A stretch of 64,000 nucleotides of DNA from contig OY743190.1 in the NCBI GenBank assembly GCA_963555705.1, positions 19,723,491 through 19,787,490 of the forward strand. The letters are read 5' to 3'. The position numbers were made by a program, and so were the translations under genes. This DNA comes from Ligustrum vulgare (taxonomy: Eukaryota > Streptophyta > Magnoliopsida > Lamiales > Oleaceae). Below, piece after piece: positions 42,127 through 54,813 of the stretch. A model generated the notes under the pieces. It was not told the DNA's origin, ran no database searches, and was given only the letters and a program-made list of their open reading frames with translations. The number at the start of each line of letters is the position of its first letter. Within the stretch, counting starts at the first letter, position 1.

Positions 42127-42760
42127 TAGTGTTTCCCCACGCGCTCCTCATACCAAAAAAAGGCTCCACAAAATTCACAATTAAATGTAGGGTCACTGAA
42201 ATTCAAGTACTTTGCAACATTTATATGTGAATTAGTTAATAAAAGTACAACATATATCCATTGATATGTCGAGCTTATTCGTAATGCATAAATTGATTTC
42301 AATAAGTATTTGAAAAATTTCAAGCTTGAACTTTAAACACAAATGTAGTCGATTTCTATTTGTACTTGGTTGTCAAAAAATGTTTAGTTTAAATTATTCT
42401 TATTTACTTTCTTAATAAAACATTTTTAATATATAATAACTAATTGGACATCCAACAATTTTAACACGAAAGTAAGTAGTATTTGTATTGATGTCAATAA
42501 ATATTTTCTAAATTCAACATTTGCCTTTTGTATTTAACTTTTTTTTTTTTTTTTTTTTTCATTTGAAAAAATCGTTCACAACGATTAGAAATGTGTTTTC
42601 AATCTTAACCAAACAAATACTTTATTCACAAACACAATTAGTAAAAATAGTAATTTCGAAAAATCTCATAGTTATCATGATACGACAATCGCACAAGTTT
42701 AGAGATCACGCAACTATAGCGAAAATTTTATACTCTATAATTTTTCAAAAACAAATTACT

Positions 42761-43263
42761 AAGGCTACGTTTGATAGCGAGGGTGGATTTGGCAGAAAAA
42801 AAATTAATTCCTGGTAATTTGAAGTTTAATATGTTTGATTGGTTTAATTTCTTAGGTGAAGAAAGTGGAAATTTTTTTTTCTAACTTTTGTTGTTTGATT
42901 GACATTATTTTCTATGGAAAATAAAGCAAAATTTAACTATTTTAATATTTTTTTTTAAAATTTTTTTACACATTTGTACTTGATAATAATAATAATGTTA
43001 ATTTTTTGAACAAAAATAAATCAATTAACAACAACAAAAAGGATCAAACGCAATGCAAAATAAAATTTCAACCTACCTAAAAAATAAATTCTATGGTTAT
43101 CAAGGAAAACCAATTCCTCTTCTGCCAAGAATTTCAGTGCATGGGTGCTAAAGGTGGAAACCATTTGCCAAGAAATATTTTGACAACCAAATACCAATAG
43201 TTGGAAAATATGGGTGGAATTTTGATTTTTTAGGAAAAATAATGTTGTATCAAACGGAGCCTT
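42761..43263. mobile_element. MITE-like element, about 500 bp
   Basis: Inverted ends AAGGCTACGTTTGATA and TATCAAACGGAGCCTT, differing by one base, enclose AT-rich non-coding DNA. Ends of the GGCTCCGTTTG type are common in plant MITEs. I could not find a convincing target duplication, so the superfamily stays open. Confidence 0.6.
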
Positions 43264-43454
43264 AAAATAAGAATGATTGAAAAATGCTATTTATTTAATT
43301 AATAATATTGACTAAAGAAAAAATAAAAGCATTAACTCTATAATATTAGTGTCCGTTCAATAATGTTGACTATAAATTGATTTGAGCATTCAAAATTTGT
43401 GACCCGAAATTAGAATACAGGGAGTAGATCGAGATTCTAATAAAAATTGATGCG

Positions 43455-43460
<6 letters not shown>

Positions 43461-43502
<42 letters not shown>

Positions 43503-43520
43503 GTATGTATGTATGTATGT
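43461..43520. repeat. (AT)n then (ATGT)n microsatellite
   Basis: About 38 bp of AT followed by five ATGT units. Confidence 0.95.
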
Positions 43521-43879
43521 ATTGACACAATCCATTTTGACTGGAAAAAAATAAGCCTGTGTTTGGAAAAAAAACTGGGAAGAAAACAATACCTCGGTTC
43601 CTCTGTTTGACTGCAAAAGCTACTGACATGGTCACTATCATGAGTTTGTGGGCCAAAGAAATTTGACAATTACTACAGGTATGACAACTTGCATAAAACT
43701 TTTCACCTAATTCCGTTTGTACCCTTAGTCTTCAGTACAAATGAATGCGTTCCGATTGGACAAAAATATTACAGCCTCGATTTTTTTCGTGCACACAGAG
43801 GAAAAAAATAAACTTTAAAAAAAATAAAATAAATCATACAAATTAAAAAACGGTACATAGAGAAATCAAGATGGACACA

Positions 43880-45330
43880 TTATGCGTGTGAGATTTTCCC
43901 GAAATTGATCCCACGCACGTCGATCTCTCGTCGTTGCTGACTTGTACTTGGTGCATCCTCAGTATGAAGATCATTCGGCTCAACTGGAACGTATTCGGGC
44001 CTCAGTACTGAGACAAACCTTGGATCCCATGTGTCTACCATACGCAAATAATTGTGCATGGCCATGCACGCTACAACTATCGACGTTTGCGCATGGAATT
44101 GGTACTCGGGCATCCTTTGCAGTATTAAAAATCTTTTTTTCAACACACCGAAGCTCCTTTTAATAATATTCCTGCACGAAGAGTGCATGTAGTTAAAATA
44201 TTCCTCGGGGTTGTTTGGTTGGCGACCTTGCGGGGTAGATGCCCTGTGGAACCCCTGCATGTGGTATCGTGCATTATGACCCCTGTAAGGGCCAAGATAA
44301 CCCTTCTTGTTTGGGAATCCGGAATCCACTAGATAGTACTTATTCCTAGAAGGCCGTGGGAAATTACTGTTTGGGTTCTCCAATGCCTCATTCAACATAC
44401 GACTGTCATGTGTGGAACCTTCCCATCCAGCACCAACAAATGTGAAACACATGTTGAAATCGACAATAGCCATAACATTTTGCGTAAGATCACCATGCCT
44501 ATTACGGTATCTCTCTTGACCATCCTCTGGTGGAACAGCTGGTATGTGGGTACCGTCCATTGCCCCGATGCACTCCTGTTGCGCGACGTGCGCGAAGTGT
44601 TAATTGTGAGCAGAGTGATATTGTACATAATATAACCTCAAACACTACACAACGGAAACAGATAATAGCAGTCGTTTTTACTTTTTACATTTTACCATAA
44701 CAATTTTTATCTTTGAAGATACTATAAATCTGCTATGAACGTAACAAATGTTAATGGTCTCCAAAAAATGTGAAATATTGTGGGCAAAATAAAATATTGT
44801 TCATTGAATCACAGTGACATATAACTATTATTCCTATTTGGTCTTTCTATTTAGGAAACTACAAATATAGTTGCTAACGCAATTGTTTGCGTTACGTTAT
44901 GTGCCACGGAAAAGAGCAGAACAACAAAAGTACCTAAAAGCCTGCGTGTCGCGGGTTGGTTGGTGAATGTGCCCCCTCACCATTCAAGTAGTTCACATGT
45001 GGCCGTATAATATCAAATGACAAGTGTTTCAGCTTCCCAAGCACATAGTGGAAGTGTTCATGTATCGTGGCAATCGAGTGCCCAAAGAAAATGTGAGCCA
45101 ATCTCATTCCAACAGAGTGTCCTAGTATGAAAAGACTAAAAGCTAGTCTCTCCTCCCCTGAGATGTACCTCGAACTCACGAAGTTATATCTCTGTTTCAA
45201 GAGACCAAGCAAACTCAAGAATGCTTGGGGTCTCATTCCACACAATTGGAGACAGTCGTCCCCGCTTGGTTGGTTCAAGATGCGCTCAACTATGTGCTGC
45301 CCTGTTTTCCCAAGTGCATTGGTTCAGCCA
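43880..45330 (-). pseudogene. PIF/Harbinger transposase (DDE_Tnp_4), two exons
   Basis: Exon 2 (44575-43880) encodes the DDE nuclease: CIGAMDGTHIPA (first Asp), GWEGSTHDSRML (second Asp), YYLVDSGFPNKKGYLGPYRG, and CRNIIKRSFGVLKKRF, where family members have Glu in place of the Lys after II. The intron acceptor CAACAG lies at 44576-44581. Exon 1 (about 45316-44934) encodes the N-terminal helix-turn-helix region (MRPQAFLSLLGLLKQRY, IFFGHSIATIHEHFHYVLGKL) and runs into a stop at the presumed exon end. Together they resemble HARBI1/ALP1-type proteins. The lost catalytic Glu and the stop suggest a dead copy; domesticated relatives also lose catalytic residues. Confidence 0.85.
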
Positions 45331-46664
45331 TCCAATCTGTTGTTCGCGTAAATATATTCGACAATGTGGCATGCCACGCTGCAAAAGTGAATCCACGAGG
45401 CCTCCTCCGCTTGTAAATCGTGAATTTCACGTATTATTTCAGCCTCGATCATCGACCCCATGACAGTTCTGCGAAGTTGCAAACAATTCTTTTGGCAAAA
45501 AATAGAGAAGCCAAAAATAACTCTTTTTTTTTTAAAATTCGGACTCATTAGAAGCACAATTGTTGGTGCTACTTATAGACATACACTAGTTGGTGCAGAT
45601 GTGAATTACAATTATTGTCATGTAATTTTTAACGCAATTGGGGACAGCTGTTAGGCACAAGAAAACTTGCAACAGATGGGGATAACATCTACTTTTACGT
45701 CATGACAAAGCTAATGGAGAAAATGTTGATGAATCTAACCATGTGCTATGGGATATGTTTTTACTATCCTATAAATGCTCCAACTAAAACCTCTATGACA
45801 TTGAATGTGGGCAATGCAGGGTACAATTTATGTGGGACCACACCCTGTATCCCTAATAATGACATTTGAAGAGCTCTTTTTTTCCTCAACTGCATGCAGC
45901 CTCATGGCATGGAAGTGTCCCCTACATGTGAAACAATTAGTCGAAAAGTGCTTGTACATTAAATGAAAAAGCCAGGTCTACCTAGACAAGCTTTGCATCT
46001 AAACATAGACGAGATTACAGACAATTACTACATGTTGAACGGGATGGTAAAGATGATGATGATCATATTATTTATTGTATAATTCAACTATCAAGTTAAT
46101 AAAATTCAATGTCGATAAAGGTATTCATATTACAACTTGTCATTACCAAATAATGCTGCTTATATAATATTCAATTGAAATCGAACTTGATTTTTAATTA
46201 ATCATATAACCATGGTTTGGTAAATCGATTGAACGACCACCGTAGACCTGACGTATTTATAGTAAATGAAAACTATGTATGGATTCCAGCGTAGGAATTA
46301 AAATTGTGATTGGTTACTTTTGGACAATATCATGCATAAAGATACAGATAAGAGGGCCTGACTGAATATGGAAAATAAGATAGAACTGCTGTGCTAGACG
46401 AAGGGGATCCTCTTCACCCCCGACCAGCTGTCTATTATAATGCGTCCGAGTTAAGCTACATGAAATTTAGAGAAATCCTACACGATCAATACAAACAACA
46501 CAATAACAATGGTTTCGATGTTATTGAAGTAACTCACACCCACAGAGGCCACAAGTACGAGCTCCAACACAAGCATACATGCATATTCTTTTTTTAAAAA
46601 TGGAGCTCTCGAATACTTACTCTAACCTATGGCCGCGCCAGTTGACGGAAATCCAACTTGGTAG
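45331..46664. other. Spacer between transposase and Myb/SANT fragment
   Basis: The minus frame 45557-45324 may hold the degraded transposase N-terminus (DLQAEEASWIHFCSV). Nothing else is recognised. The plus ORF at 46391-46597 has no known motif and ends in a T-run. Confidence 0.4.
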
Positions 46665-46851
46665 TCACTTGTACCCTGACATCTCCATGTACTCCAACCA
46701 TTCCACCTTCTCCTCCAAGGTACCCCACCTCAGAAAGAGGTTCCTTTGTTGAGGGTTATACTCCAATAATATGGATGCATACATTGCTAGCTTACTGTTG
46801 ACACCACGAATATCACGAAGGTGAGGCCAACACTCATCCATTGATGGGAAT
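46665..46851 (-). pseudogene. Myb/SANT-like ORF fragment of the Harbinger element
   Basis: From 46851 to the TGA at 46665-46667 the minus strand encodes SMDECWPHLRDIRGVNSKLAMYAS (quoted in part), then NLFLRWGTLEEKVEWLEYM and MSGYK-stop. The pattern of a size-30-40 helix followed by F....EEK..WL matches the C-terminal end of Myb/SANT-like proteins that accompany PIF/Harbinger transposases and help bind the ends. The ORF is cut at 46851 by the E4 LTR, so only its last 61 codons remain here. Confidence 0.6.
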
Positions 46852-47771
46852 TGTAAGACCGCTTTTCATTTTTAAGTGCAATTATAAATTTCGCGTAAAA
46901 TTTATGTTAAGATTGTTGTGAATTTTAAATTTTATAATTATTATTATCTATAATTTTAATTATTTTGCAGCGGAAGGACTTGGACGCCGTCTCGCTCAAT
47001 GTGCCAATTAGAAAATTATAAATTGTTTACTTGCAATTTTATGTCTAATTGTGCATTTTAAATTGTTACTTGTCAATTTCTATTTTAATTGATTAGTAAG
47101 CTGCCTATATTGCATTAAATTGAAATTTGGGAGAAGTTTGGTGTCACTTTGAAATTTATTTGAAAGTTGTGATTTTATTACACAAAAGAGGAGAATTGAG
47201 GGACCGAGTTGCAATTAACGAAATTTGAAATCTAACCTAATTTCCTCTCCACCAAACCAAGCTCACTTTGACTCACTCTCGGCTCGCCTCTCTCTCTTCA
47301 TTCCCGTCTCTCCCTCTCTCGGCCTCTGAACTGCTGCTCTCTCTCTCCGTTCGCGCACCGCCGGCCGCCGGTCACCAACACCACCACCGTGCACCTCCAT
47401 CTCACCGTAAGGCTTCTTTTCCCCTTCCCCTCTCACACGCACACACGCACACGAAGCCGAACGCACACACATGGTCCACACAACGCGCACACACACACTT
47501 TCACCCACACACAAATGTATGTATATGTATATGTATATATTGATGTGTGTATATATGTGTATATATGTTGAGTGTGTGTACATATGTAAAGATTTTTCAG
47601 ATTTTCAGATTTAAGTTAGTTGCATTTTCGAATTTTAATTGTTAAATTTGGAGAATTGGGTAATGTCTATATATGTATTGATGTAAATATCATCCTTAGG
47701 TATTAATTTCAGATCATGGGTTGTTCAGATTTTTGAATTTAATTTGAGATGTTGGACAATGTGTGTGTTTA

Positions 47772-47802
<31 letters not shown>

Positions 47803-50211
47803 GTAATGATAATGTCGCGGCTTAGTTAACTAGGTTAAAGGTTGAATTATAGTGATAATTTTTCATATTTAGAATTTGTGAAAATTACCTTGTTTAAATT
47901 GAGTTAATCTAATTAAGCTTTCGTTATTTTTGGGTAAATTTGAGGATTTCGAATTTACGAGATTAGTTAATTGTTTAAATTTTAACTTTTGGATTGGAAT
48001 TTGTAATTTTTAGGTTTAAGAGTTTATTTGGAACTTAAAGTTAGAATTTCAGATTTTTTTGGAATTTATTAATGCAGGTTATTTTAGTTGATTTTATTTT
48101 AAATTGAGACATTAATTATAATCTTACATTCCTATACTTTTTAAAGATTTAAAATGTAAAGTTTTGAGAATTGGGAGTATGAAAGGTGTTTTAACTGATT
48201 TTATGTGCTTTAGTGTTAATGTAAGGTTACATTAGGTTAAATGGAAGTTTTAACTTTAGTTAGGAGTATTTAAAAGTCATATTTATTGAAGTATGTCAAT
48301 ATTTCATATTTGATGGGATTATGAAGTAATTAATTTTTGGTAATGGTTGAGTTATGATATGAAATTTGAGTTTATAAATTATTTGCAGATTTCAAATTTT
48401 AGCAATGTTAAATTTAATATTGATCCATAATGGTAAATCTTCAGTTTACAACCATATTTCCGAAATTTTTACTATGAATAATTAGAAATTTAATTGAGAA
48501 ATTTTGTAAAGTTAGGTAATGTAATTTTGAATTTTAGTTTGAACTAAAGATGAGTAAAACTTTTCTATTGTGTATTGAATTGATTATTCATTTTGAATAT
48601 GGTGTTAAATGTGTTGGACATGGTTTAAGGTTCTGTTTGGTCTGAATTATATATTAAATTGAAGTTTTAACTTTGGTTAAGAGTTTTAAATATGAATTGG
48701 AACTAAAAGTTATATTTTATGCAATGAATGATTATAGACTATTGGTACATTGACGTCACGGGCATCTGGGACTCTTTCACTTGCAAATCAAGATAACGGT
48801 AACTACTAAGGATGTCAAGTAAGTAAACTTCCCCTATTTTCATTGAAGTTAAATGTTTAAGGTGTAATTAATGGGCTTAAATTATATTCTTCAAATTTAT
48901 TTGCTTGTGGTGCTTTCTCTGAACTTTATACATGTATGTGCTATTAAGAGAAGGTTTAAGCATACATGTTATCATGTCATTGCATCGTCAAGCATGCATT
49001 TTCATTGAGTTGGGGAAGTCAAATGATTTTAAATGAAGAATGCGGTAAGTTTCAGTTTCCTAAAAAAAAAAAAAAAGGATATATCCCAAGTTTTAAGAAT
49101 AAATTGATGTACTTCTATGCCATGAAAGGTGTGAGTGGGAAATGGGGCGCGGGAGACCGGCGTACCCGAAATAAATCGATGTTGCAGTGGCAAATATTAA
49201 ACCGCTTTGCGGTGACGATTGCTAAACCGCTTGGCGGTGACGATTGCTAAACCGCTTGGCGGTGGCAAATATTAAGCCGCTTTGCTGTGACGATTGCTAA
49301 ACCGTTTGGCTGTGGCAAATATTAAACCGCTTTGCGGTGACGATTGCTAAACCGCTTGACGGTGGCAAATATTAAACCGCTTTCCGGTGACGATTGCTAA
49401 ACCGCGTGGCGGTGGCAAATTTTAAACCGCTATGCGGTGGAAAAGTGATAACCTGGTTCTAAATAAGGAAATTTGCCCACTGCATTGTGATTGGCTAGAA
49501 GATACACAAATTGAGCTCATGATAGAAATGAAGTTAAAGTTTTGTAAATGTTTAAGTGAAAGTTGGAAAGTCTGAAGTCTTGAAAAGTAAAGTAAATGGG
49601 GATAATTACTTTGAATGGTCTAAGGCATTTCATGTAATGAGCATGCATCACGTGCATAAAGTTTACTTACTGAGCTTTAGCTCACCCCAATCCCTTTCCA
49701 ATATATTTCAGGTGATGAAAGCTAGATGAGACGAGGAGAGCATTTGATGGCAGACTCAGGATATACTCGCTTCAACCTTTTTAAATAAAGTCAAATTAGA
49801 ATTTATTTCAACGTCTCATTAATTATTCTTTAATTTATTTATAATTGATAATTTCTTGGTTGGAGTTAGTTTCGAATAAGTATGAGTATCGTATTTGAGG
49901 TTAAATTGCCTCTTGTTGTGTTTGTTAAAGTTTATTATTTGGAATTATATTGTTGTGGAGTTTGGGATTCTTTTTGTAAAGGGGTTTGATGATGTTTGGG
50001 ATTGAATGAGTTGAGATGTGTGTTTGAAAATGGTTATGATGTCTCTCTACAGGTTGGCTAAGTCCAATTTATAGAGGAGACCCTGTCGAAATTTCTGTAA
50101 AATTTTATAATAGAAATGAAAATGTTAAGGTTTTAAATGATTTATTTTCCGCATTTAAGTAAAGAAAATTTAACACGTCTAAGTTTAAGATTTCGAACTT
50201 GGGGTGTTACA
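46852..50211 (+). repeat. E4 5' LTR
   Basis: 3360 bp from TGTAAGACCGC to GGGGTGTTACA. Same family as the solo LTR at 28755 and the E5 LTRs, but longer. It has a C/T-rich leader (about 47270-47420) that passes into CA- and TA-rich tracts, and a hairpin array. ORFs at 47263-47583 come from simple repeats. Confidence 0.88.
49180..49445. repeat. Ten-unit hairpin array AAACCGCTTTGCGGT
   Basis: Ten small palindromes of the type AAACCGCTTTGCGGT at about 23-26-bp spacing, alternating between the spacers 'gacgattgct' and 'ggcaaatatt', so a dimer repeats about every 47 bp. E5 has two clear units and the solo LTR five. Confidence 0.88.
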
Positions 50212-50215
50212 TTTT

Positions 50216-50227
50216 TGGTATCAGAGC
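50216..50227 (+). promoter_or_regulatory. E4 primer-binding site
   Basis: TGGTATCAGAGC, four bases after the LTR, complementary to initiator tRNA-Met. Confidence 0.85.
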
Positions 50228-50849
50228 TAAAAGTTTTAAAAGCGATTCTATAGACTTTTAAAATTTATTGAAGATGGTTCGGGTACTCAGTCACGCCTCA
50301 AGTGCATCTTCCTCGATCATCTGGTAAGTTAAATTTTGTTTAAATTATGAAATGTTATTTCATGTTCCAATTATTGTAAATTCTTGCATGCTAATGTGTA
50401 ATGTCGGAAAGTGAAAGGTTAAGAATGTTGTTAGTGAATATGATGAATATATCTTGATTATGTAAATGAGAAAATGAGATGGTAATGATTACTATACAAT
50501 TGGGAAATGTTCACAAATTTCTTATATGAAATATATGAATTGAATGCGAATAGTACTTTGAGTTACAGAGAGTACACTAGCACGAGTGTATATAATGTCC
50601 AAACAGGAAGTTGAGAAGGTATCAAACTTAGTGTTAGACACTCATCATGTTTGATTTCGGGACTACTCACTAATTTGGTAGTCTCACATTCATAGAAAAA
50701 TTGAGTCGTCCACCTCTGTAACTGGAGACCAAGTTTATATTGTCAACACTATTTGAAGAATTGTTGAACTAAAGTTATGTGTTGAAAAATTTCCCAATCA
50801 TGGTGAATGGGAAGGAGTAGATGATAGATCTAATAACACTGAATACCCA

Positions 50850-53172
50850 CAAACTTGATGTCATACTAAGAATGGAATGATTATTACAGTATAAGGTTTC
50901 AATCACTGGCTACGTTAAGGTGATAATTGAACATTCAAATGAAACCCTTTTCGCTTTGTTGAGGTAAAGGTAGAACTTTTCATATCGATATTATCAGTGA
51001 TGAAAGGTCGTCAATTGATGAATAAGAGTTATTAGGCCTACCAAGTTGCAGTAATTGAAGTGTCTAAGGTGAATACTTATCTCGAACAAATTTCAGTTAT
51101 TCGAGAATGACTAAAGAATTCTCAGTAGATCTTTGTGATCTACCGCCTAAAAGAGAGATTGAATTCATCATCGATTAAGTGCGCAACTCTAGTATCCAAG
51201 GTATAATATCGGATGGCTCCTTCGTAACTTAAAAGAGCTCAAAGTGAAACTATATAATCTCATGGACAAAGATTTTGTTCGACCTATTTTTTGCCATGAG
51301 GTGCTCATGTGCTATACATAAAGAATAAAGATGTTTTTGTGAGACTTAGCATAAACTGCAGAAAATTGAACCAGGTGACGACAAAGAGTAAATATCCATT
51401 GTCAAGAATTAAGGATATGTTTGATCAGCTTCAAGGTGCTTGGTATTTTTCTTAGATCGCGTTGCAATCTGATTTCCATCATTTGAGGATCAAGGAAGAG
51501 GACCTTCCAAAGACAGCTTTCCATACTGGATAAGGACATTGTGAGTTCTTGGTTATGCCGTTTGGATTAACAAATGCTTCTGCAGCATTTAGGAACTTAA
51601 TGCATTGGATCTTTAAAGAATATCTGGATCAATTTGTTACCATTTTCATTGAAGACATAGTAATATGTTCAAGGTCCGAGTAAGAGCATGAAAGACATTT
51701 GAGAATTGTGCTTTAGAAGCTTAGAAAAGAGAAATTATTTACTAAATTTAAGAAGTGTGAATTTTGGCTAGATAGATTTGCCATTCTTTGGCCATATTGT
51801 ATCAAGGGAATGTATTGAGGTTGACTAGAGTAAAAGTGAGGTAATTCAAAACTGGTTTACGCCCTCTAATGTTAAGGAAGTTCGAAGTTTCATTGGATTA
51901 GCGGGTTACTGTCGAAGATTTGTGAAAATGTTTTCCAAGACTGCCTCATCGTTGACTAAGTTGACTAGAAATGATACAAAATTTCAATGGAGCTCAGATT
52001 GAGCAGTGCTTTGAAGAGTGATAGACACGGTGGGCAACTGTGATAATCCTAACAATTCCACAGGGTAATGAAAGGTTCGTCATTTACAGAAATGCTTAAT
52101 TGAAAGGGGTTGGTTGTGTTATTATGTAACATGACGAGGTGATGGCCTACACTTCTAGACAACTGAAGAAGTAAAGAATTGTAAAATTTAAGATTTATTG
52201 AGATTGAGAGATTGGTATATATAAGATTTTTGTGATTTATTGATGTAGAAATGTTCATGTGATATATATGACGGTTATTATACTGTGATCTTAAGGAGAT
52301 TGATATGATTAAATGTTGAGGTCATATGGTATGGTGATAAGTGACATGTCACATGATTACCACAAGTTATGGTGAATAGATAGTTAAGGAATGTTATGAT
52401 TGTCCTATGGAATATACGTAAATTGGGATTGTTTAAATCTAGGATGATCATTAGTGTAACTTTTACTTATTGTAGAGTTGTATCTTAGGGTTAAGTAAAC
52501 TTGATGAGGAATCTTATATGAATCACAAAAGTCTTATTCATTGGTGATAGGTCAATGATTTATTTATAAAATACTTGGTTAGAGTACTGTTGTTATGATG
52601 ATTTTGAAATCATGGATTCTTAAATTAGTACATTGGCTTTAGTTTTAAGATGAGTGTATGATGCTGAATACTTGATTACAATATATAAGTATGGGTTATA
52701 GGATTTAAGTTTGATCCTCCGATTTTAAAAGAAATGTTAGCATATTTAGAAAGGATTTCATTTGTGAATTTTTCCAGAAAGATTCTGTCAAAGTTTTAGC
52801 ATTTCTACTGTATATTTTGGTATGGACGTCAAGTTTCACTAATTCTGGATTATAAAGCCTTATTTTGGTCAATCTTCTTGATTTTAGTTTTAAGAATGTG
52901 ATCAATCAATATATATATTGAGGTTGAGATGTTAGAATAGACTCTATGAAAGGCTGGAAATAGAAAGTTAGTGAATGGATTCATAAGTGGAATAATGTCG
53001 GTTGATGGTCTCCTACAACAATAACTATCAAATTTCGATCCGTATTGAGTACTATGCGATAGGAAGTGTAGATCGTCAGTTCACGAGGGTGAGCTAGGAG
53101 AAAGAAAGTTATTGGGTCCAGAAGTAGTACAACAAACAGCAAAAGTTGTTGAAAAGATTCGCCAGCGGATGA
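50850..53172 (+). pseudogene. E4 pol remnants
   Basis: Collinear with E5 pol but full of stops and shifts. A protease piece lies near 50865 (DVILRMEW-like). Sequence matching the E5 protease-RT linker follows, then RT from about 51200 to 51960, where the catalytic FIDD box has become FIED. RNase H traces lie at about 52050-52180, and an integrase piece at 53005-53172 (SYNNN...EYYA, then LLGPEVVQQTAKVVEKIRQRM). The stretch 52200-53000 is too eroded to read. Long dead. Confidence 0.75.
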
Positions 53173-54813
53173 ATGTGGGAATGATGAATTTGGTGATTCT
53201 AATTGTATATTTAAGTTTATTGAAATAAATGTTTGGTATTAAAGATTAGGGTTTTATGCCATTGGGTTAAACTGGTGATTTAGTTGAGATAAACTTTAAT
53301 TTTGGTTTGTTTTGTGCTAGAAATGCATTTGTTGGTGTTGATGATGAATATTGGTTTAGTTATGAGAAGGGGTAAATAAACTAGTAGGCTTGTAAAACTT
53401 GAAAATGGGGATTTAGTTAAATGTGGCTCTAATTTTGAATCTTAAGTGATATTAGAATTTTGTTAGGCATTAGAAGTGATTTTGTGTTCCTAAGTAAAAA
53501 GGGTAAGTATGGTGTAATATGAGAAAACAAGTTTAATGAGTTAATTTAAGTATGAGATTCTTTTACTATTTTATCTATTAAGGTGGTTTTAAATGTTGAT
53601 GTGAAGATTTTATTTTATCTCAGGAGGCGATGAGGAAGTTGGCGTTATATACCGGCCAATTATTTTGAGAGTGGAAAAGTTATTCTTTTAAAAACTTAAA
53701 AGAATTCACGTTATTCAAGTTTTCTATTCACAATGATTTTCTACAAGTTACAAATGATTTTTAAATTACTTGCTTTTAGCATGATTATCTAAACAAATGT
53801 TTTAAAATTAAGTTTGTTTATCATGATGACTATTTTTACCATGTTTTACGAGCATGATTAGTCAAGTTGGCATGTGTGATTTCAAAACCACCAGAAGTAC
53901 CCGATGTGGTTATCTGTTCTTGTGTTAATGTACGGAGGGGGCCTTGGACCAGTGTACTAGCGGATATTATTTGAGATCTTAAGACTTTGTCACGGAGGGG
54001 GCCATGTTCTGATGATCTTAAGATCCACTCTTATGCATGGAAGGGGCCTATGGCCCGTGTGTAAAGGTGTATATATGAGGTCTTTGGGACCCACTTTTGT
54101 ACCCAGAGGGGCTTTGGGCCGGGTACGGAGGTGATTAGAAGTCTACGCGTTTATGACTAGATACAGATTTCAGATGATTTAGGTGGATACCTTTGGTGTG
54201 ATTTTCTTATGTATTACATTTTATCAGTTATGCTACAAATGATTATTCCACGATCTTTATGATTATTCTTAGTATGTATGATTTGATTTAAAGTGACAAA
54301 ATCTTATGAAATAAATTATGTTTTCAGAAATGATTTATAAAAGACTTTTATTTCAGAAATTCCACTCACTGAGTCACAAGCTCATTTTTTCCCCCACCTT
54401 TACAGTATAGGAAGAAAAATAAGAATTTCAGCAGCATCGAAGGAGCCTTTGCAGATCTCGAGGAGCTTCGTAACATTGTCATTTGTATGAGTTACTTTGG
54501 TAAGCCCTTAGAAGTCACATTTTAGAGTACATTGGGCTATGCAGTAATCCTATATAAGTTATAAACTTTGTCAGGAATGTGTTTGGTGATGATGTATTAT
54601 GGATTGTATATATGTAAAGAAGTGGATTAAGAATTGTGGTTATTTTATTATGTCAAATATCTTGCTTGGAAGATTTGGAAAGTGATATAATTATTTATGA
54701 TTGCATGTTGGAGGATTTGTCATTGTTTTACAAGTTGGTTAAGTCAAAATTATAGAGTAGACTCTGTCAAAATTTTATACATTTCTATGGGATCAAAATT
54801 ATGAAAAAGGAAA
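53173..54813 (+). repeat. Remnant of a different LTR, interrupted by E5
   Basis: No coding sequence. Features are typical of a Tekay-type LTR: several G-rich repeats of the ACGGAGGGGGCC type at 53930-54150, the 'cactcactgagtcacaagctc' region near 54362, and at 54720-54790 a stretch resembling the end of E4/E5 LTRs (AAGTTGGTTAAGTC, then TAGAGTAGACTCTGTC). E5 starts at 54814, so the LTR's end should lie beyond this window. Confidence 0.5.

Larger units (their letters stand above)
42127..43879. other. AT-rich intergenic region
   Basis: No gene. It contains a T-run at 42539-42560, the MITE-like element at 42761-43263, an AT/ATGT microsatellite at 43461-43520, and TAAGCCTGTGTTTGG at 43552-43566, which could be the left end of the Harbinger element. 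Confidence 0.5.
46852..53172 (+). mobile_element. E4: strongly decayed Tekay-type element
   Basis: It starts with a 3360-bp 5' LTR and a perfect primer site, followed by about 2.9 kb of eroded pol that aligns in order with E5 (protease, RT, RNase H, part of integrase). Gag is not recognisable. The sequence breaks off inside integrase at about 53172 against a different LTR remnant. No 3' LTR is assigned. It inserted into the Myb/SANT fragment; the five bases before it are GGAAT. Confidence 0.8.

Noticed and set aside
46391..46597. 68-residue plus ORF as a host gene
   Set aside because: No recognisable domain; it lies inside the presumed Harbinger element and ends in a T-run.
47263..47583. ORFs on both strands in the E4 LTR leader
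   Set aside because: They follow C/T-rich and CA/TA simple sequence and are not conserved in the E5 LTRs.
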